DNA from: Glutamicibacter ardleyensis
Lineage (GTDB): Bacteria > Actinomycetota > Actinomycetes > Actinomycetales > Micrococcaceae
Assembly (NCBI RefSeq): GCF_014644555.1
Contig: NZ_BMKX01000008.1
Location: 62,001-126,000 of the forward strand
DNA: 64,000 bases
Direction: 5' to 3'
Shown here in pieces: positions 37,435 to 46,680 of this stretch. Each line of letters starts with the position of its first letter. Position 1 is the first letter of the stretch. The position numbers were made by a program, and so were the translations under genes. The notes below the pieces were generated by a model that worked only from the letters and a program-made list of their open reading frames with translations, was not told where the DNA came from and did no database searches.

Positions 37435-40400
37435 GTGCCAGAGCAAGCACACCACCGACTTACTGAAGAGTTTGGTGGAAACGAGTGGCTAGTAGACGAG
37501 CTGTACCAGCAGTATCTCGTCGATAAGAACTCGGTCGATAAAAAATGGTGGGATATTTTCGAGTCCCTCACCACCGAAAACAATGCATCGGCTGCCCCCG
37601 CGGCACCGACGGCGAAGGCGGAGCCAAGCGCACCACCGGCGCCAGCACCCAAGACTGCCCCGGCAGCACCGGTAGCGTCGAGCAATGGTCAGGGTGCACC
37701 GCGCGCCGCGGCCGCGGCTCGCACCACCGAATCCGCGCCAGAAGCACCGGCACCGGCCAAGGCCGAAGCGGCTCCGGCGAAGGACGCAGCACCGAAAACC
37801 GCTCCGATCCCGGCACAGGCCCCGAAGCCTGCCCCGTCGACCGAGCTCTACGGCGAGGAAAAACGCACCCCATTGCGCGGGCCAATGAAGGCCATCGCCA
37901 CCAATATGGATGCCTCGCTCACCGTGCCCACCGCGACTACCGTGCGTGCCGTACCGGCGAAGGTGATGATCGACAACCGCATCGTCATCAACAACCACCT
38001 CAAGCGTGCCCGCGGCGGCAAGATCTCCTTCACCCACCTGATCGGCTTCGCCGTGATCCGTGCGTTGAGCCAGATCCCATCGATGAACGTCACCTACGAC
38101 GTGATCGACAAGAAGCCAACCGCGATCCAGCCGGCGCACGTGAACTTCGGAATCGCGATCGACATTCCCAAGCCTGACGGCTCGCGGATGCTCGCGGTAC
38201 CAAATATTAAGGCCGCGGAGACCCTGAGCTTTAACGAGTTCTGGACCACCTACGAAGACCTGATCAAGCGCGCACGCAATAACAAGCTGACCGCCGATGA
38301 CTACTCGGGCACCACCGTGTCGCTGACCAACCCGGGCGGCATCGGCACCGTGCATTCGGTTCCCCGCCTGTCCAAGGGCCAGGCCGCCATCGTCGGCGTC
38401 GGCGCACTGGAATACCCTGCGGAATACCGTGGCTCCTCGGAGAAGACCGTTGCCTCGCTGGGTATCGGCAAGCACATTACGCTGACCTCCACCTACGATC
38501 ACCGCGTGATCCAGGGCGCGGGTTCCGGCGAATTCCTGAAGCTCATTGAATCCCTCTTGCTCGGCGAGCAGGGTTTCTACGACGAAATCTTCGAACAGCT
38601 GCGCATCCCTTACGAGCCGGTACGCTGGGCCATCGACAACCAGGTCGACGTCGACCTGGTAGTCAACAAGGTCGCGCGAATCCAGCACCTGATCAACTCC
38701 TACCGCGTGCGTGGCCACCTGATGGCGGACACCAACCCGCTGGAATACGTGCAGCGCAAGCACCCGGACCTGGACATCCAGACCTATGGGCTGACCCTGT
38801 GGGACCTGGATCGCGAATGGGTTGCCGGCGGATTGGGCGGTAAAAACCGTGCACTGCTCCGCGACATCCTAGGTATCCTGCGTGACGCGTACTGCCGTAC
38901 CACCGGTACCGAGTACATGCACCTGCAGAACCCGGTGGAGCGCGAATGGTTCCAGTCGAAGCTGGAATCCGGGTACGCGAAGCCATCACGCGATGAGCAG
39001 CTGCGCATCCTTTCGAAGCTGAACGCCGCCGAAGCGTTTGAAACCTTCTTGCAGACCAAGTTCGTCGGCCAGAAGCGCTTCTCCCTTGAGGGTGGCGAAT
39101 CGCTGATCCCACTGTTGGACGCGATCATTTCCGACGCCGCCGACGAGCAACTGGACGAGGTCGCCATCGGTATGGCGCACCGCGGCCGCTTGAACGTGCT
39201 GACAAACATCGCCGGCAAGACCTACGCACAGGTGTTCCGCGAATTTGAGGGCACCGCAACTCCGGGCTCGGTCCAGGGTTCGGGCGACGTGAAGTACCAC
39301 CTGGGCACCGAGGGTTCCTACACCTCGGATGCCGGCAACCAGACCAAGGTCTACCTGGCTGCGAACCCATCTCACCTAGAAGCCGTGGATCCGGTGCTCG
39401 AGGGCATCACCCGCGCGAAGCTAGACCGCATGGATTCGAAGAACAACGTGCTGCCAATTCTGGTGCACGGCGACGCAGCATTCGCCGGCCAGGGCGTAGT
39501 TTCCGAGGTTCTGGCGATGAGCCAGCTGCCAGGTTACAAGACCGGCGGCACCGTGCACGTGATCGTGAACAACCAGATCGGTTTCACCACCGCTCCAAGT
39601 TCTTCACGCTCTTCCGTGTACGCCACCGATGTGGCACGCACCGTGCAGGCTCCAATCTTCCACGTCAACGGGGATGACCCGGAGGCCGTCGTACACGTAG
39701 GCCAGCTGGCCTTCGAGTACCGCCAGAAGTTCGGCAAGGACGTGGTCATCGACCTCATCTGCTACCGCCGCCGTGGACACAACGAGGGCGACGATCCGTC
39801 GATGACCCAGCCGATCATGTACAACCTGATTGAGGCGAAGCGCTCCACCCGCAAGCTATACACCGAGGCCCTGGTGGGCCGCGGGGATATCACCGCGGAG
39901 GAAGCCGAGAACGTGTTGGCCGAGTACAAGGGGAACCTGGAACGGATCTTCTCCGAAACTCACGCCGCACAGACCTCGCCGATCCCGATCATCACCCCGG
40001 GCTCGACCATCAACGACCTGGAGAAGCCTTTCGCTCAGGCCGCCGACGAGAACACCGTCGACGGCGCACGTGGCTCGGCGATCACCGAGTCCACGCTGGC
40101 GAAGATCGGCGCGGCCCACCTGGCCGTGCCAGAGGACTTCACCATGCACACCAAGCTCAAGGCCTTGCTGGAGCGCCGCGAGAAGATGTCCCGCGAAGGC
40201 GGCATTGACTGGGGCTTCGCCGAGCTGGCTGCGCTGGGATCGCTGTCCATGGAAGGTGTGCCGGTTCGTCTGGCAGGCCAGGATTCACGCCGCGGCACCT
40301 TCGTACAGCGTCACTCGGTCTTCCACGACCGGGAGAACGACAACGAGTGGTACCCGCTGCACCACCTGTCCGATGACCAAGCCCCACTGTGGATCTACGA

Positions 40401-41223
40401 CTCGCTGCTCTCCGAATACGCGGCCCTAGGCTTCGAATACGGTTACTCGGTGGAACGCCCAGATGCACTGGTCTTGTGGGAAGCGCAGTTCGGTGACTTC
40501 GTCAACGGCGCGCAGACCGTGATCGACGAGTTCATCTCCTCGGCCGAGCAGAAGTGGTCCCAGTCCTCCTCGCTGGTTATGCTTTTGCCGCACGGCTACG
40601 AGGGTCAGGGTCCAGACCACTCCTCGGCACGCATCGAACGCTTCTTGCAGATGTGCGCGGAGAACAACATGGTTGTCGCTCAGCCTTCCAACGGTGCAAA
40701 CCACTTCCACCTGCTGCGTCGTCAGGCTTACGCCCGTCCACGCAAGCCGCTGATCGTTTTCACCCCGAAGCAGCTGCTTCGTTTGAAGGCCGCGGCAACT
40801 CAGGTGGAGGACTTCACCACCGGTGGTTTCCAGGAGGTCATCGGCGATTCGACGATCACCAACAAGGATGCCGTCGAAAAGGTGCTGCTGGTTTCCGGTC
40901 GCCTGTATTACGACCTGATCGCTGCGCGCACCAAGGCGCAGGACGAGAAGGTCGCGATCGTGCGTGTTGAGCAGCTCTACCCGGCACCTGTGAAGCAGAT
41001 TGCCGACGAGCTGGCCAAATACCCGAACGCCAGTGTTTCGTGGGTTCAGGACGAACCTGCGAACCAGGGCCCATGGCCGTTCTTCGGTCTGTATGTGGCC
41101 CCTGAGCTCGATGCGAAGGTTAACCTCGTATCGCGTCCGGCCTCGGCTGCGACCTCCGCGGGTAACGCGAAGCGTCACGAAGCCGAAGCTGCGGTGCTGC
41201 TCAAGGCCGCGTTCGCACGCTAA
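37435..41223 (+). CDS. kgd: Multifunctional 2-oxoglutarate dehydrogenase E1/E2 (Kgd/OdhA)
   Basis: A 1262-residue fusion typical of actinobacteria, catalysing oxidative decarboxylation of 2-oxoglutarate and succinyl transfer in the TCA cycle. It has an N-terminal peptide EFGGNEWLVDELYQQY, an Ala/Pro-rich linker (about 42-135), and an E2-type acyltransferase core with catalytic YDHRVIQG (about 354). The thiamine-diphosphate E1 part follows (GDAAFAGQGVV near 678, NNQIGFTT). There is no lipoyl domain, as expected. The GTG at 37435 with AGAGG eight bases upstream gives MPEQAHHR. A TTG two codons earlier is the alternative. Confidence 0.96.
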   Translation: MPEQAHHRLTEEFGGNEWLVDELYQQYLVDKNSVDKKWWDIFESLTTENNASAAPAAPTAKAEPSAPPAPAPKTAPAAPVASSNGQGAPRAAAAARTTESAPEAPAPAKAEAAPAKDAAPKTAPIPAQAPKPAPSTELYGEEKRTPLRGPMKAIATNMDASLTVPTATTVRAVPAKVMIDNRIVINNHLKRARGGKISFTHLIGFAVIRALSQIPSMNVTYDVIDKKPTAIQPAHVNFGIAIDIPKPDGSRMLAVPNIKAAETLSFNEFWTTYEDLIKRARNNKLTADDYSGTTVSLTNPGGIGTVHSVPRLSKGQAAIVGVGALEYPAEYRGSSEKTVASLGIGKHITLTSTYDHRVIQGAGSGEFLKLIESLLLGEQGFYDEIFEQLRIPYEPVRWAIDNQVDVDLVVNKVARIQHLINSYRVRGHLMADTNPLEYVQRKHPDLDIQTYGLTLWDLDREWVAGGLGGKNRALLRDILGILRDAYCRTTGTEYMHLQNPVEREWFQSKLESGYAKPSRDEQLRILSKLNAAEAFETFLQTKFVGQKRFSLEGGESLIPLLDAIISDAADEQLDEVAIGMAHRGRLNVLTNIAGKTYAQVFREFEGTATPGSVQGSGDVKYHLGTEGSYTSDAGNQTKVYLAANPSHLEAVDPVLEGITRAKLDRMDSKNNVLPILVHGDAAFAGQGVVSEVLAMSQLPGYKTGGTVHVIVNNQIGFTTAPSSSRSSVYATDVARTVQAPIFHVNGDDPEAVVHVGQLAFEYRQKFGKDVVIDLICYRRRGHNEGDDPSMTQPIMYNLIEAKRSTRKLYTEALVGRGDITAEEAENVLAEYKGNLERIFSETHAAQTSPIPIITPGSTINDLEKPFAQAADENTVDGARGSAITESTLAKIGAAHLAVPEDFTMHTKLKALLERREKMSREGGIDWGFAELAALGSLSMEGVPVRLAGQDSRRGTFVQRHSVFHDRENDNEWYPLHHLSDDQAPLWIYDSLLSEYAALGFEYGYSVERPDALVLWEAQFGDFVNGAQTVIDEFISSAEQKWSQSSSLVMLLPHGYEGQGPDHSSARIERFLQMCAENNMVVAQPSNGANHFHLLRRQAYARPRKPLIVFTPKQLLRLKAAATQVEDFTTGGFQEVIGDSTITNKDAVEKVLLVSGRLYYDLIAARTKAQDEKVAIVRVEQLYPAPVKQIADELAKYPNASVSWVQDEPANQGPWPFFGLYVAPELDAKVNLVSRPASAATSAGNAKRHEAEAAVLLKAAFAR

Positions 41224-41249
41224 GCGACACGCTCGTCTCTGCGTAAACT

Positions 41250-41306
41250 ACAGCCGGCGAACCTGATCCTCTCACCACGGAGTCAGGTCCGCCGGCTGTG
41301 GTCTTT
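41250..41306 (+). terminator. Terminator after kgd
   Basis: A near-perfect 17-base stem (ACAGCCGGCG...ACCTGA with TCAGGT...CGCCGGCTGT) lies 27 bases after the kgd stop, followed by a short GGTCTTT. Confidence 0.75.
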
Positions 41307-41390
41307 AACCCGCTCTTACCTCCCCGATCTGGCAACTGGACACTGCTAAGGTTGACGAAGATTTAGTTTTACCAACGAAAGGTCGCCAAG

Positions 41391-41996
41391 TTGGAATTTC
41401 GCACCATCCGCATCACCGCCATCGGCGATGAGTTACTTGCAGGACACGGCGACCCGCGCGCACTGGGCTGGTTCGGCCGAGTGATGGCTCGAACCCAAGA
41501 CCCCGCTCTACGTTTACAGTCTTTCGTGCTCGCCGCGCCGGCAGAAGGTTCCGAAGCACTAGCCGAACGCTGGATGGGCGAAGCCTCCCGGCGCTTTGGC
41601 GATCAGGTCGAGAACCGTCTGGTCATTGCCCTCTCCGATCGTGACGTGGACTTGGGACTGACCACTGCGCGCAGCCGCTTAAATCTGGCCAATATCCTCG
41701 ATTCGGCCTCGCAGATGAGCATTAAAGCACTGTTGGTGGGTCCGGCTCCGGGGTTAGATGACGCGCGCAATGAGCGCGTCGCCGAATTGAACCGGGTCTA
41801 CTCTGATGTGGCGCTGCGGCGCAACCACCATTACATCGATACCTTCACTCCGCTGCGCGCCCACTCGCAGTGGCGCAGTGACCTGACCGCTTCCGGCGGC
41901 GTGCCGGGTCAGGCCGGTTATGGTTTGATGGCCTGGCTGGTGCTGCACCGCGGCTGGTATTCCTGGTTGGATCTGCCCGAACCGGACGCCAGCTAG
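41391..41996 (+). CDS. SGNH/GDSL-type hydrolase-like protein
   Basis: A 201-residue protein with an SGNH-hydrolase outline: block I AIGDELLAGHGDPRALGWFG (about 10-29), a central VIALSDRDVDLG block, and a C-terminal D-x-x-x-H-like region ending GYGLMAWLVLHRGW. The nucleophile position reads GDEL rather than GDSL, so the catalytic serine is not obvious and activity is uncertain. The TTG start has AAAGG eight bases upstream. Confidence 0.7.
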   Translation: MEFRTIRITAIGDELLAGHGDPRALGWFGRVMARTQDPALRLQSFVLAAPAEGSEALAERWMGEASRRFGDQVENRLVIALSDRDVDLGLTTARSRLNLANILDSASQMSIKALLVGPAPGLDDARNERVAELNRVYSDVALRRNHHYIDTFTPLRAHSQWRSDLTASGGVPGQAGYGLMAWLVLHRGWYSWLDLPEPDAS

Positions 41997-42117
41997 AGCC
42001 TTAGAATCGTCGACTCACCACCGGCGCACCGGTTAGGCAATGGTGCCAAGGTATGAAAGACTATTAGCCGGCCCGAGCATTCGGGAAGGCAATTATTGAT
42101 CCCGCAAAGGAGTCACC

Positions 42118-42192
42118 ATGTCGAAGCGTTCACGTAAGCGTAAAGATCGTAAGCGTGGCGGTGCCAACCACGGCAAGCGCCCAAACAGCTAA
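42118..42192 (+). CDS. Large-subunit ribosomal protein bL37
   Basis: A 24-residue basic peptide (MSKRSRKRKDRKRGG then ANHGKRPNS). Size, composition and the invariant C-terminal NHGKRPN match bL37, the small actinobacterial ribosomal protein first seen in mycobacterial 50S structures. A strong AAAGGAG ribosome site precedes the ATG and an intrinsic terminator follows. It is easy to miss because it is so short. Confidence 0.9.
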   Translation: MSKRSRKRKDRKRGGANHGKRPNS

Positions 42193-42209
42193 GCGATTTG
42201 AGCACAAAG

Positions 42210-42258
42210 AACCCCGTACCATTCGAAGTAACTTCGAAGGATACGGGGTTTTCTTTTT
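42210..42258 (+). terminator. Intrinsic terminator after bL37
   Basis: An outer stem AACCCCGTA/TACGGGGTT and inner stem TTCGAAG/CTTCGAA are followed by TTTTCTTTTT on the plus strand. On the minus strand it also stands directly after rsrA and may act in both directions. Confidence 0.85.
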
Positions 42259-42279
42259 GGGTCTTTGTACGCGCGGAGC

Positions 42280-42540
42280 TTAGTGCCCGGATTCGGTGCG
42301 GATCTGCGAGATGCGCGTAATAATATTCATCTTCAGCTGCTGCGGGGCAGCCTCCTGGCAGCTACGGCGCACCACCGATCGAATGATGCACTCCAGATCG
42401 TACTGCTCGGTGCATTCCGGGCAGTGATCAAGATGTGCTTTAACATCTTTTAGGTCGCCCAGCGTCAACGCGCCGTCGAGGTACTCATAAATGCGTACCA
42501 TGCGGTCATCGGCGCAGTCCCCCAATGAGTTACAGTCCAT
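42280..42540 (-). CDS. rsrA: Redox-sensing anti-sigma factor (RsrA-like, ZAS family)
   Basis: An 86-residue zinc-binding anti-sigma factor. The ZAS motif HLDHCPEC gives His36, Cys40 and Cys43, with further cysteines at 3, 9, 51 and 61. In Streptomyces RsrA, thiol oxidation ejects zinc and frees SigR. It starts two bases after the sigR stop. The equivalent mycothiol-dependent regulators are common in Micrococcaceae. Confidence 0.9.
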   Translation of the reverse strand: MDCNSLGDCADDRMVRIYEYLDGALTLGDLKDVKAHLDHCPECTEQYDLECIIRSVVRRSCQEAAPQQLKMNIITRISQIRTESGH

Positions 42541-42542
42541 CG

Positions 42543-43304
42543 CTACTTCTCCGCTTTCTTCGCTGTGGCCTTGGTGCCCGGCCCGGCGGCTTTGATGCCA
42601 CGGTCTGCGGCGTAATCGGCCAGTAGTTCGCGCAACGACTTACGTCCGCGGTGCAACCGTGACATCACGGTTCCGATCGGCACCCCTAAAATTTCGGCGG
42701 CTTCCTTGTAGCTGAAACCCTCGACGTCCACGAAGTAAACCGCGAGCCTGAAATCCTCACCGATAGACTGCAAGGCAGCCTTCACATCGGAATCTGGCAG
42801 GTGATCAAGCGCCTGGACTTCCGCGGAGCGCAACCCGGTGGGACTATGTTCCATCGCCGCGGCCATCTGCCAATCCTCGATGGTGTCCGTCGAGGTGCGC
42901 AGCGGTTCGCGTTGGCGCTTGCGATACAGGTTGATGTAGGTGTTGGTCAGAATTCGGTACAGCCAAGCCTTCAGGTTAGTCCCGGGCTTGTACTGGTGGA
43001 ATGCCGAGTAGGCCTTCGTGAAGGCCTCCTGCACCAGATCTTCGGCGTCGGCCGGGTTACGCGCCATGCGCAACGCCGCCGAGTACAGCTGGTCGACATA
43101 ACCGAGTGCGTCGTGCTCAAAACGCGCACGACGTTCGTCCTCGGTCTCCTTGCTCACATCGGGCAAGTCCGTGTCCACGGTGTTATCAGTCATCACCGAC
43201 GAGTCTACGCGCTTGACCCGGCTAGTGGACAGGGCGCGGCTCACACCGGGCCGAGCCTTGCATGGTGTCTGTGTCTGTGTCTGTGTCTGTTCCATCGTCG
43301 TCAC
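42543..43304 (-). CDS. sigR: ECF sigma factor SigR/SigH (thiol-oxidative stress)
   Basis: A group IV sigma factor controlling thiol and protein-quality genes. Region 2 spans about [20 protein letters not shown] to [18 protein letters not shown], and region 4 [20 protein letters not shown] with [13 protein letters not shown]. Two starts are plausible. The SigR-type promoter at 43314-43339 would start near a GTG at 43304 (or ATG at 43295), giving a long form. ATG 43193 ([12 protein letters not shown]), just after TAGACT, would give the short form, the usual SigR size. Frames beyond 43304 run into the promoter and are rejected. Confidence 0.92.
   Translation of the reverse strand: MTTMEQTQTQTQTPCKARPGVSRALSTSRVKRVDSSVMTDNTVDTDLPDVSKETEDERRARFEHDALGYVDQLYSAALRMARNPADAEDLVQEAFTKAYSAFHQYKPGTNLKAWLYRILTNTYINLYRKRQREPLRTSTDTIEDWQMAAAMEHSPTGLRSAEVQALDHLPDSDVKAALQSIGEDFRLAVYFVDVEGFSYKEAAEILGVPIGTVMSRLHRGRKSLRELLADYAADRGIKAAGPGTKATAKKAEK
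43202..43207 (-). promoter_or_regulatory. Putative internal -10 element for the short sigR start
   Basis: TAGACT lies eight bases before ATG 43193 on the minus strand, with no ribosome site. A leaderless transcript from here would give the short SigR isoform, parallel to the constitutive sigRp1 of Streptomyces coelicolor. The -35 is weak. Confidence 0.4.
43265..43288 (-). repeat. Hexanucleotide repeat in the sigR N-terminal extension
   Basis: Four perfect GTGTCT units on the plus strand encode (Gln-Thr)4 in the long SigR form. The unit is a multiple of three, so copy-number change would alter length without a frameshift. Confidence 0.9.
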
Positions 43305-43313
43305 ACATATTTC

Positions 43314-43339
43314 AACCGCCGACTGCTGACGGTTATTCC
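43314..43339 (-). promoter_or_regulatory. SigR-type autoregulatory promoter
   Basis: On the minus strand GGAAT (43339-43335) and GTT (43316-43314) are separated by exactly 18 bases, the consensus of SigR/SigH promoters (GGAAT-N18-GTT). Transcription would begin near 43306, almost at the GTG start of the long isoform. Confidence 0.8.
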
Positions 43340-43354
43340 CGGCGCGCTCTCGGC

Positions 43355-43360
43355 TAGAAT
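43355..43360 (+). promoter_or_regulatory. Putative -10 element for the aroA operon
   Basis: TAGAAT about 50 bases before the aroA GTG, in the sigR-aroA divergent region. The -35 hexamer is unclear. Confidence 0.3.
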
Positions 43361-43409
43361 TAGGCAAAGAGTTCAACGGCCGATTTAGACGGGAAGTGCG
43401 ATTATCTCT

Positions 43410-44777
43410 GTGAGCGCTCATGGATGCGAACTGAACTGGTGGGAGGCACCTTTTGCCTCCGGTGCGCTGGATGCGACGGTGCACGTGCCGGCCTCAAAAT
43501 CGCTGACCAACCGGTATCTGCTGTTGGCCGCGCTGGCCGACACGCCCTCCACGATCCACAACACGCTGATTAGTCGCGACACCGAGCTGATGCTGCGTGC
43601 CCTGCAAGCCTTTGGCGTGCAGATCAGCCGTGAGACTCAGGAAGATGGGTCAACCACCGTGGTGCTGCGCCCCGCCGATGCGCAAGCGCGCAGCGCGGCT
43701 AGGGCACAGACCTTGCACGTCGACTGCGGGCTAGCCGGAACCGTGATGCGTTTTGTGCCGGCGCTGGCTGCGGTCACCGGGGCACGTGTGCACTTTGACG
43801 GTGATGAGGCCGCTCGGGCACGTCCGATGGCCCCGGTGCTTGATGCCCTGGCGGAGCTCGGGGTGGAGTTTAGCTTTGCTGATCAGCCAGGGCTAATGCC
43901 CTTTACGCTCGATGCGAGCTCGGTGAGCGTGCGCGATACCGTAAGCATCGATGCGTCGGCCAGTTCGCAGTTCATTTCTGCGATGCTGCTCATCGGCCAT
44001 GCACTGCCGGGCGGTTTGCACCTGCGTGCGGCGCCCGGGCATATCGCGAGCCCCGACCACATTGTGATGACCGTGGCGACGCTGCGCGAACTCGGTGTGC
44101 AGGTGGCTACGGACGCCGACGGCCGCGGCTGGAAGATCGCACCGGGCCGGTTGGACGGCTTCACCGTCACCGTCGAACCAGACCTTTCTAATGCCGGACC
44201 GTTTTTGGCTGCCGCGCTCGCCTCGCAGGGCACCGTGCGGGTACCGTTCTGGCCCGCGCAGACCACCCAGGTCGGCGGTAGATGGGTACAAATCCTTTCA
44301 GCCATGGGCGCTCACGTGTCCTTGGACGAGGACGGGGTGCTCACCGTAACGGGTACCGGCACCATTCGCGGGATCGATTATTCCGATGCCTCGGAACTCG
44401 CCCCGACACTGGCGGCCCTGTGCGTGCTGGCCGATTCGCCGAGCACGCTGCGCGGCATCGGGCACCTGCGCGGACATGAGACCGACCGGCTGGCGGCGCT
44501 AGAAACCGAACTGAGCAAGGTCGGTGCCAGCGTGCGCGCCACCGACGACGGGCTACAGATTGACCCCGGGGTCTTGCAGGCCGCGGATCTGCACAGCTAT
44601 GAGGATCACCGGATGGCGACCGCTGGGGCGCTGTTGGGCCTAGCCATTGACGGGGTGCGGGTGGAAAATATTGCGACTACCGCCAAAACCATGCCTGATT
44701 TTCCCGCGTTGTGGGAGCAGATGGCCGGAACCGCCAACATTTCAAGCACCTCAAGCACTCCAAGCCAGGCAGGCTAA
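43410..44777 (+). CDS. aroA: 3-phosphoshikimate 1-carboxyvinyltransferase (EPSP synthase)
   Basis: A 455-residue shikimate-pathway enzyme joining shikimate-3-phosphate and phosphoenolpyruvate; the target of glyphosate. It shows [17 protein letters not shown] (about 28-44), [17 protein letters not shown] (class I-like LAGTVMRF), the [11 protein letters not shown] arginine loop, and the C-terminal [16 protein letters not shown]. The GTG start has only a weak ribosome site. The stop shares one base with the rsgA ATG (TAATG). Confidence 0.96.
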   Translation: MSAHGCELNWWEAPFASGALDATVHVPASKSLTNRYLLLAALADTPSTIHNTLISRDTELMLRALQAFGVQISRETQEDGSTTVVLRPADAQARSAARAQTLHVDCGLAGTVMRFVPALAAVTGARVHFDGDEAARARPMAPVLDALAELGVEFSFADQPGLMPFTLDASSVSVRDTVSIDASASSQFISAMLLIGHALPGGLHLRAAPGHIASPDHIVMTVATLRELGVQVATDADGRGWKIAPGRLDGFTVTVEPDLSNAGPFLAAALASQGTVRVPFWPAQTTQVGGRWVQILSAMGAHVSLDEDGVLTVTGTGTIRGIDYSDASELAPTLAALCVLADSPSTLRGIGHLRGHETDRLAALETELSKVGASVRATDDGLQIDPGVLQAADLHSYEDHRMATAGALLGLAIDGVRVENIATTAKTMPDFPALWEQMAGTANISSTSSTPSQAG

Positions 44778-45871
44778 TGCGTTATAGCGACTACGACGAA
44801 TCATCGGTGCGGGTACGCCCGAACAAGAAGGGCACCCGTCCGCGCACCAAGGACCGTCCCGCCTACGACAAGGCAGTGATCGGGCGCATTATTACCGTGG
44901 ACCGCGGACGCTACACCGCAATTCTGGATGAGGATACCGCCCAAGAGCGCATCGTTATCGCCGCCCGTGCCCGCGAACTGCGCCGCCAGGCGATCGTGCC
45001 CGGGGATCTGGTAGCGCTGGTGGGTGACACCAGCGGCAAGCCCGACACGCTGGCGCGACTAGTGCGCATTCAGGAACGCAGCACACTGCTGCGGCGCAGC
45101 GCCGACGACACCGACGCGACCGAGCGGGTGGTGGTGGCCAACGTGGACAAATTGGTGATCGTGGTCGCCGCCGCGAACCCCGAACCACGCACCGGCTTTG
45201 TGGATCGTGCGCTGGTGGCCGCCTACGATGCGGGCATTTCCCCGGTACTGTGCGTGACCAAGGCCGATGTGAAAGACCCGGCCGAATTTTTGAAACACTA
45301 TGAGGGGTTGCCGCTGGAAGTGGTGATCTCGCGGACCACCGACTCGGAAGCCACCGGCGTGGATGCGCGCGGTGCCGACGGCTCCAGCGCGCGCCTAGCC
45401 GTCGGCGCATTAGATGAGCTCGAAGAACTCTTGGCCGGTTGTGTTTCGGTAGTCATCGGGCACTCCGGGGTGGGTAAATCCACGCTGGTTAATGCGCTCA
45501 CCGGCTCCACCAGAGCCACCGGACAGGTGAACTCGGTGACCGGCCGCGGCCGGCACACCTCCTCCAGCGCGCTGGCCTTGCGCCTGGGCGAAGCACCCGG
45601 CGGCTGGCTGATCGACACCCCGGGTATCCGTTCCTTCGGGCTCGGGCTGGTTGACCCGGATAATATTCTGGGCGCCTTCGGCGAGCTGGCGCAGATCGCG
45701 ACCGGCTGCCCACGCGGTTGCAACCATCAGGCCAACGCCGCTGGCTGCGCGTTGGAAGCCTGGGTGCAAGACCCCGAGACTCCACCGGCCGCAGCCTCCA
45801 GGCTCGCCTCGTACCGCCGACTGATCACCACCGAAGACCTCTCGCACGAAAAGGAGCTGGGCGCACTCTAG
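44777..45871 (+). CDS. rsgA: Small ribosomal subunit biogenesis GTPase RsgA
   Basis: A 364-residue circularly permuted GTPase that helps 30S maturation. An N-terminal OB domain is followed by G4 (VTKADVKDP) before G1 (GHSGVGKSTLVNAL, about 228-241) and G3 (LIDTPGIRSFGL). The C-terminal zinc site uses CPRGCNHQANAAGC. I start it at the ATG overlapping the aroA stop, since the upstream frame lies inside aroA. Usual actinobacterial aroA-rsgA-hisN order. Confidence 0.95.
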   Translation: MRYSDYDESSVRVRPNKKGTRPRTKDRPAYDKAVIGRIITVDRGRYTAILDEDTAQERIVIAARARELRRQAIVPGDLVALVGDTSGKPDTLARLVRIQERSTLLRRSADDTDATERVVVANVDKLVIVVAAANPEPRTGFVDRALVAAYDAGISPVLCVTKADVKDPAEFLKHYEGLPLEVVISRTTDSEATGVDARGADGSSARLAVGALDELEELLAGCVSVVIGHSGVGKSTLVNALTGSTRATGQVNSVTGRGRHTSSSALALRLGEAPGGWLIDTPGIRSFGLGLVDPDNILGAFGELAQIATGCPRGCNHQANAAGCALEAWVQDPETPPAAASRLASYRRLITTEDLSHEKELGAL

Positions 45872-45883
45872 CGCCACTACCCC

Positions 45884-46678
45884 ATGGCCGAATACACCTT
45901 GCAACAGGACCTCGACTTCGCCCTGATGATGGCGCAGCGGGTCGATGAACTGACCCTGGCCCGCTACGGAGCCAACGACCTGCGCGTGGATACCAAACCC
46001 GACATGACCCCGGTCACCGATGCTGACCGCGGGGCAGAAGAGCTGATCCTAGCGATGCTCGCCGAACATCGCCCGGAGGACTCGGTGCTTGGCGAAGAAT
46101 TTGGGGTGCACGGCAGTGGATCGCGGCGCTGGGTGATCGACCCGATCGACGGAACAAAAAACTTTGTGCGCCACGTACCGGTCTGGGCGACACTGATCGC
46201 GCTGGTCATCGACGATGAACCGGTAGTGGGTGTGGTCTCGGCACCGGCGCTGTCCCGGCGCTGGCACGCCGCCACGTCGTTAGGCGCGTATGTCAGCGAA
46301 CCAGGGCTCGATGCCCCACGCAGACTGCACGTTTCACAGGTCACCGAACTGGCTGATGCTTCGCTGTCCTACGCTTCACTCAACGGCTGGAAGGCGCTGG
46401 GCAAGCTCGATGATCTGCTCGAACTGCTCGATCAGGCCTGGCGCACCCGCGGCTACGGAGACTTCTTCTCCTACGCACTGCTCGCCGAGGGCGCGGTAGA
46501 CGCGGCCTTCGAACCGGAACTAGAACTCTACGACATGGCTGCGCTGGTCCCACTGGTTCGTGAAGCCGGCGGAACTTTCACCTCGATCGCGGGCGTCGAA
46601 GGCTGCCACGGCGGTAATGCGCTGGCCAGCAATGGCGCGCTACACCCGCTGATCCTGCCCTACCTGAACCGCGGTTAA
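45884..46678 (+). CDS. hisN: Histidinol-phosphatase, inositol monophosphatase family
   Basis: A 264-residue Mg2+-dependent phosphatase. Metal-binding motifs are present: GEEFG (about 67-71), WVIDPIDGTKNFVRHVP (about 85-101), and the C-terminal ELELYDMAALVPLVREAGG. Position after aroA-rsgA is the site of HisN, the IMP-family histidinol-phosphatase of actinobacteria. Activity on inositol phosphates is not excluded by sequence alone. Confidence 0.88.
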   Translation: MAEYTLQQDLDFALMMAQRVDELTLARYGANDLRVDTKPDMTPVTDADRGAEELILAMLAEHRPEDSVLGEEFGVHGSGSRRWVIDPIDGTKNFVRHVPVWATLIALVIDDEPVVGVVSAPALSRRWHAATSLGAYVSEPGLDAPRRLHVSQVTELADASLSYASLNGWKALGKLDDLLELLDQAWRTRGYGDFFSYALLAEGAVDAAFEPELELYDMAALVPLVREAGGTFTSIAGVEGCHGGNALASNGALHPLILPYLNRG

Positions 46679-46680
46679 CC

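Noticed and set aside
37489-38763. 424-codon minus-strand frame opposite kgd
   Set aside because: Antisense to the acyltransferase part of Kgd, low-complexity Arg/Gly/Val sequence.
43305-43484. Further N-terminal extension of sigR beyond 43304
   Set aside because: It would run through the SigR-type promoter and into the aroA start on the other strand.
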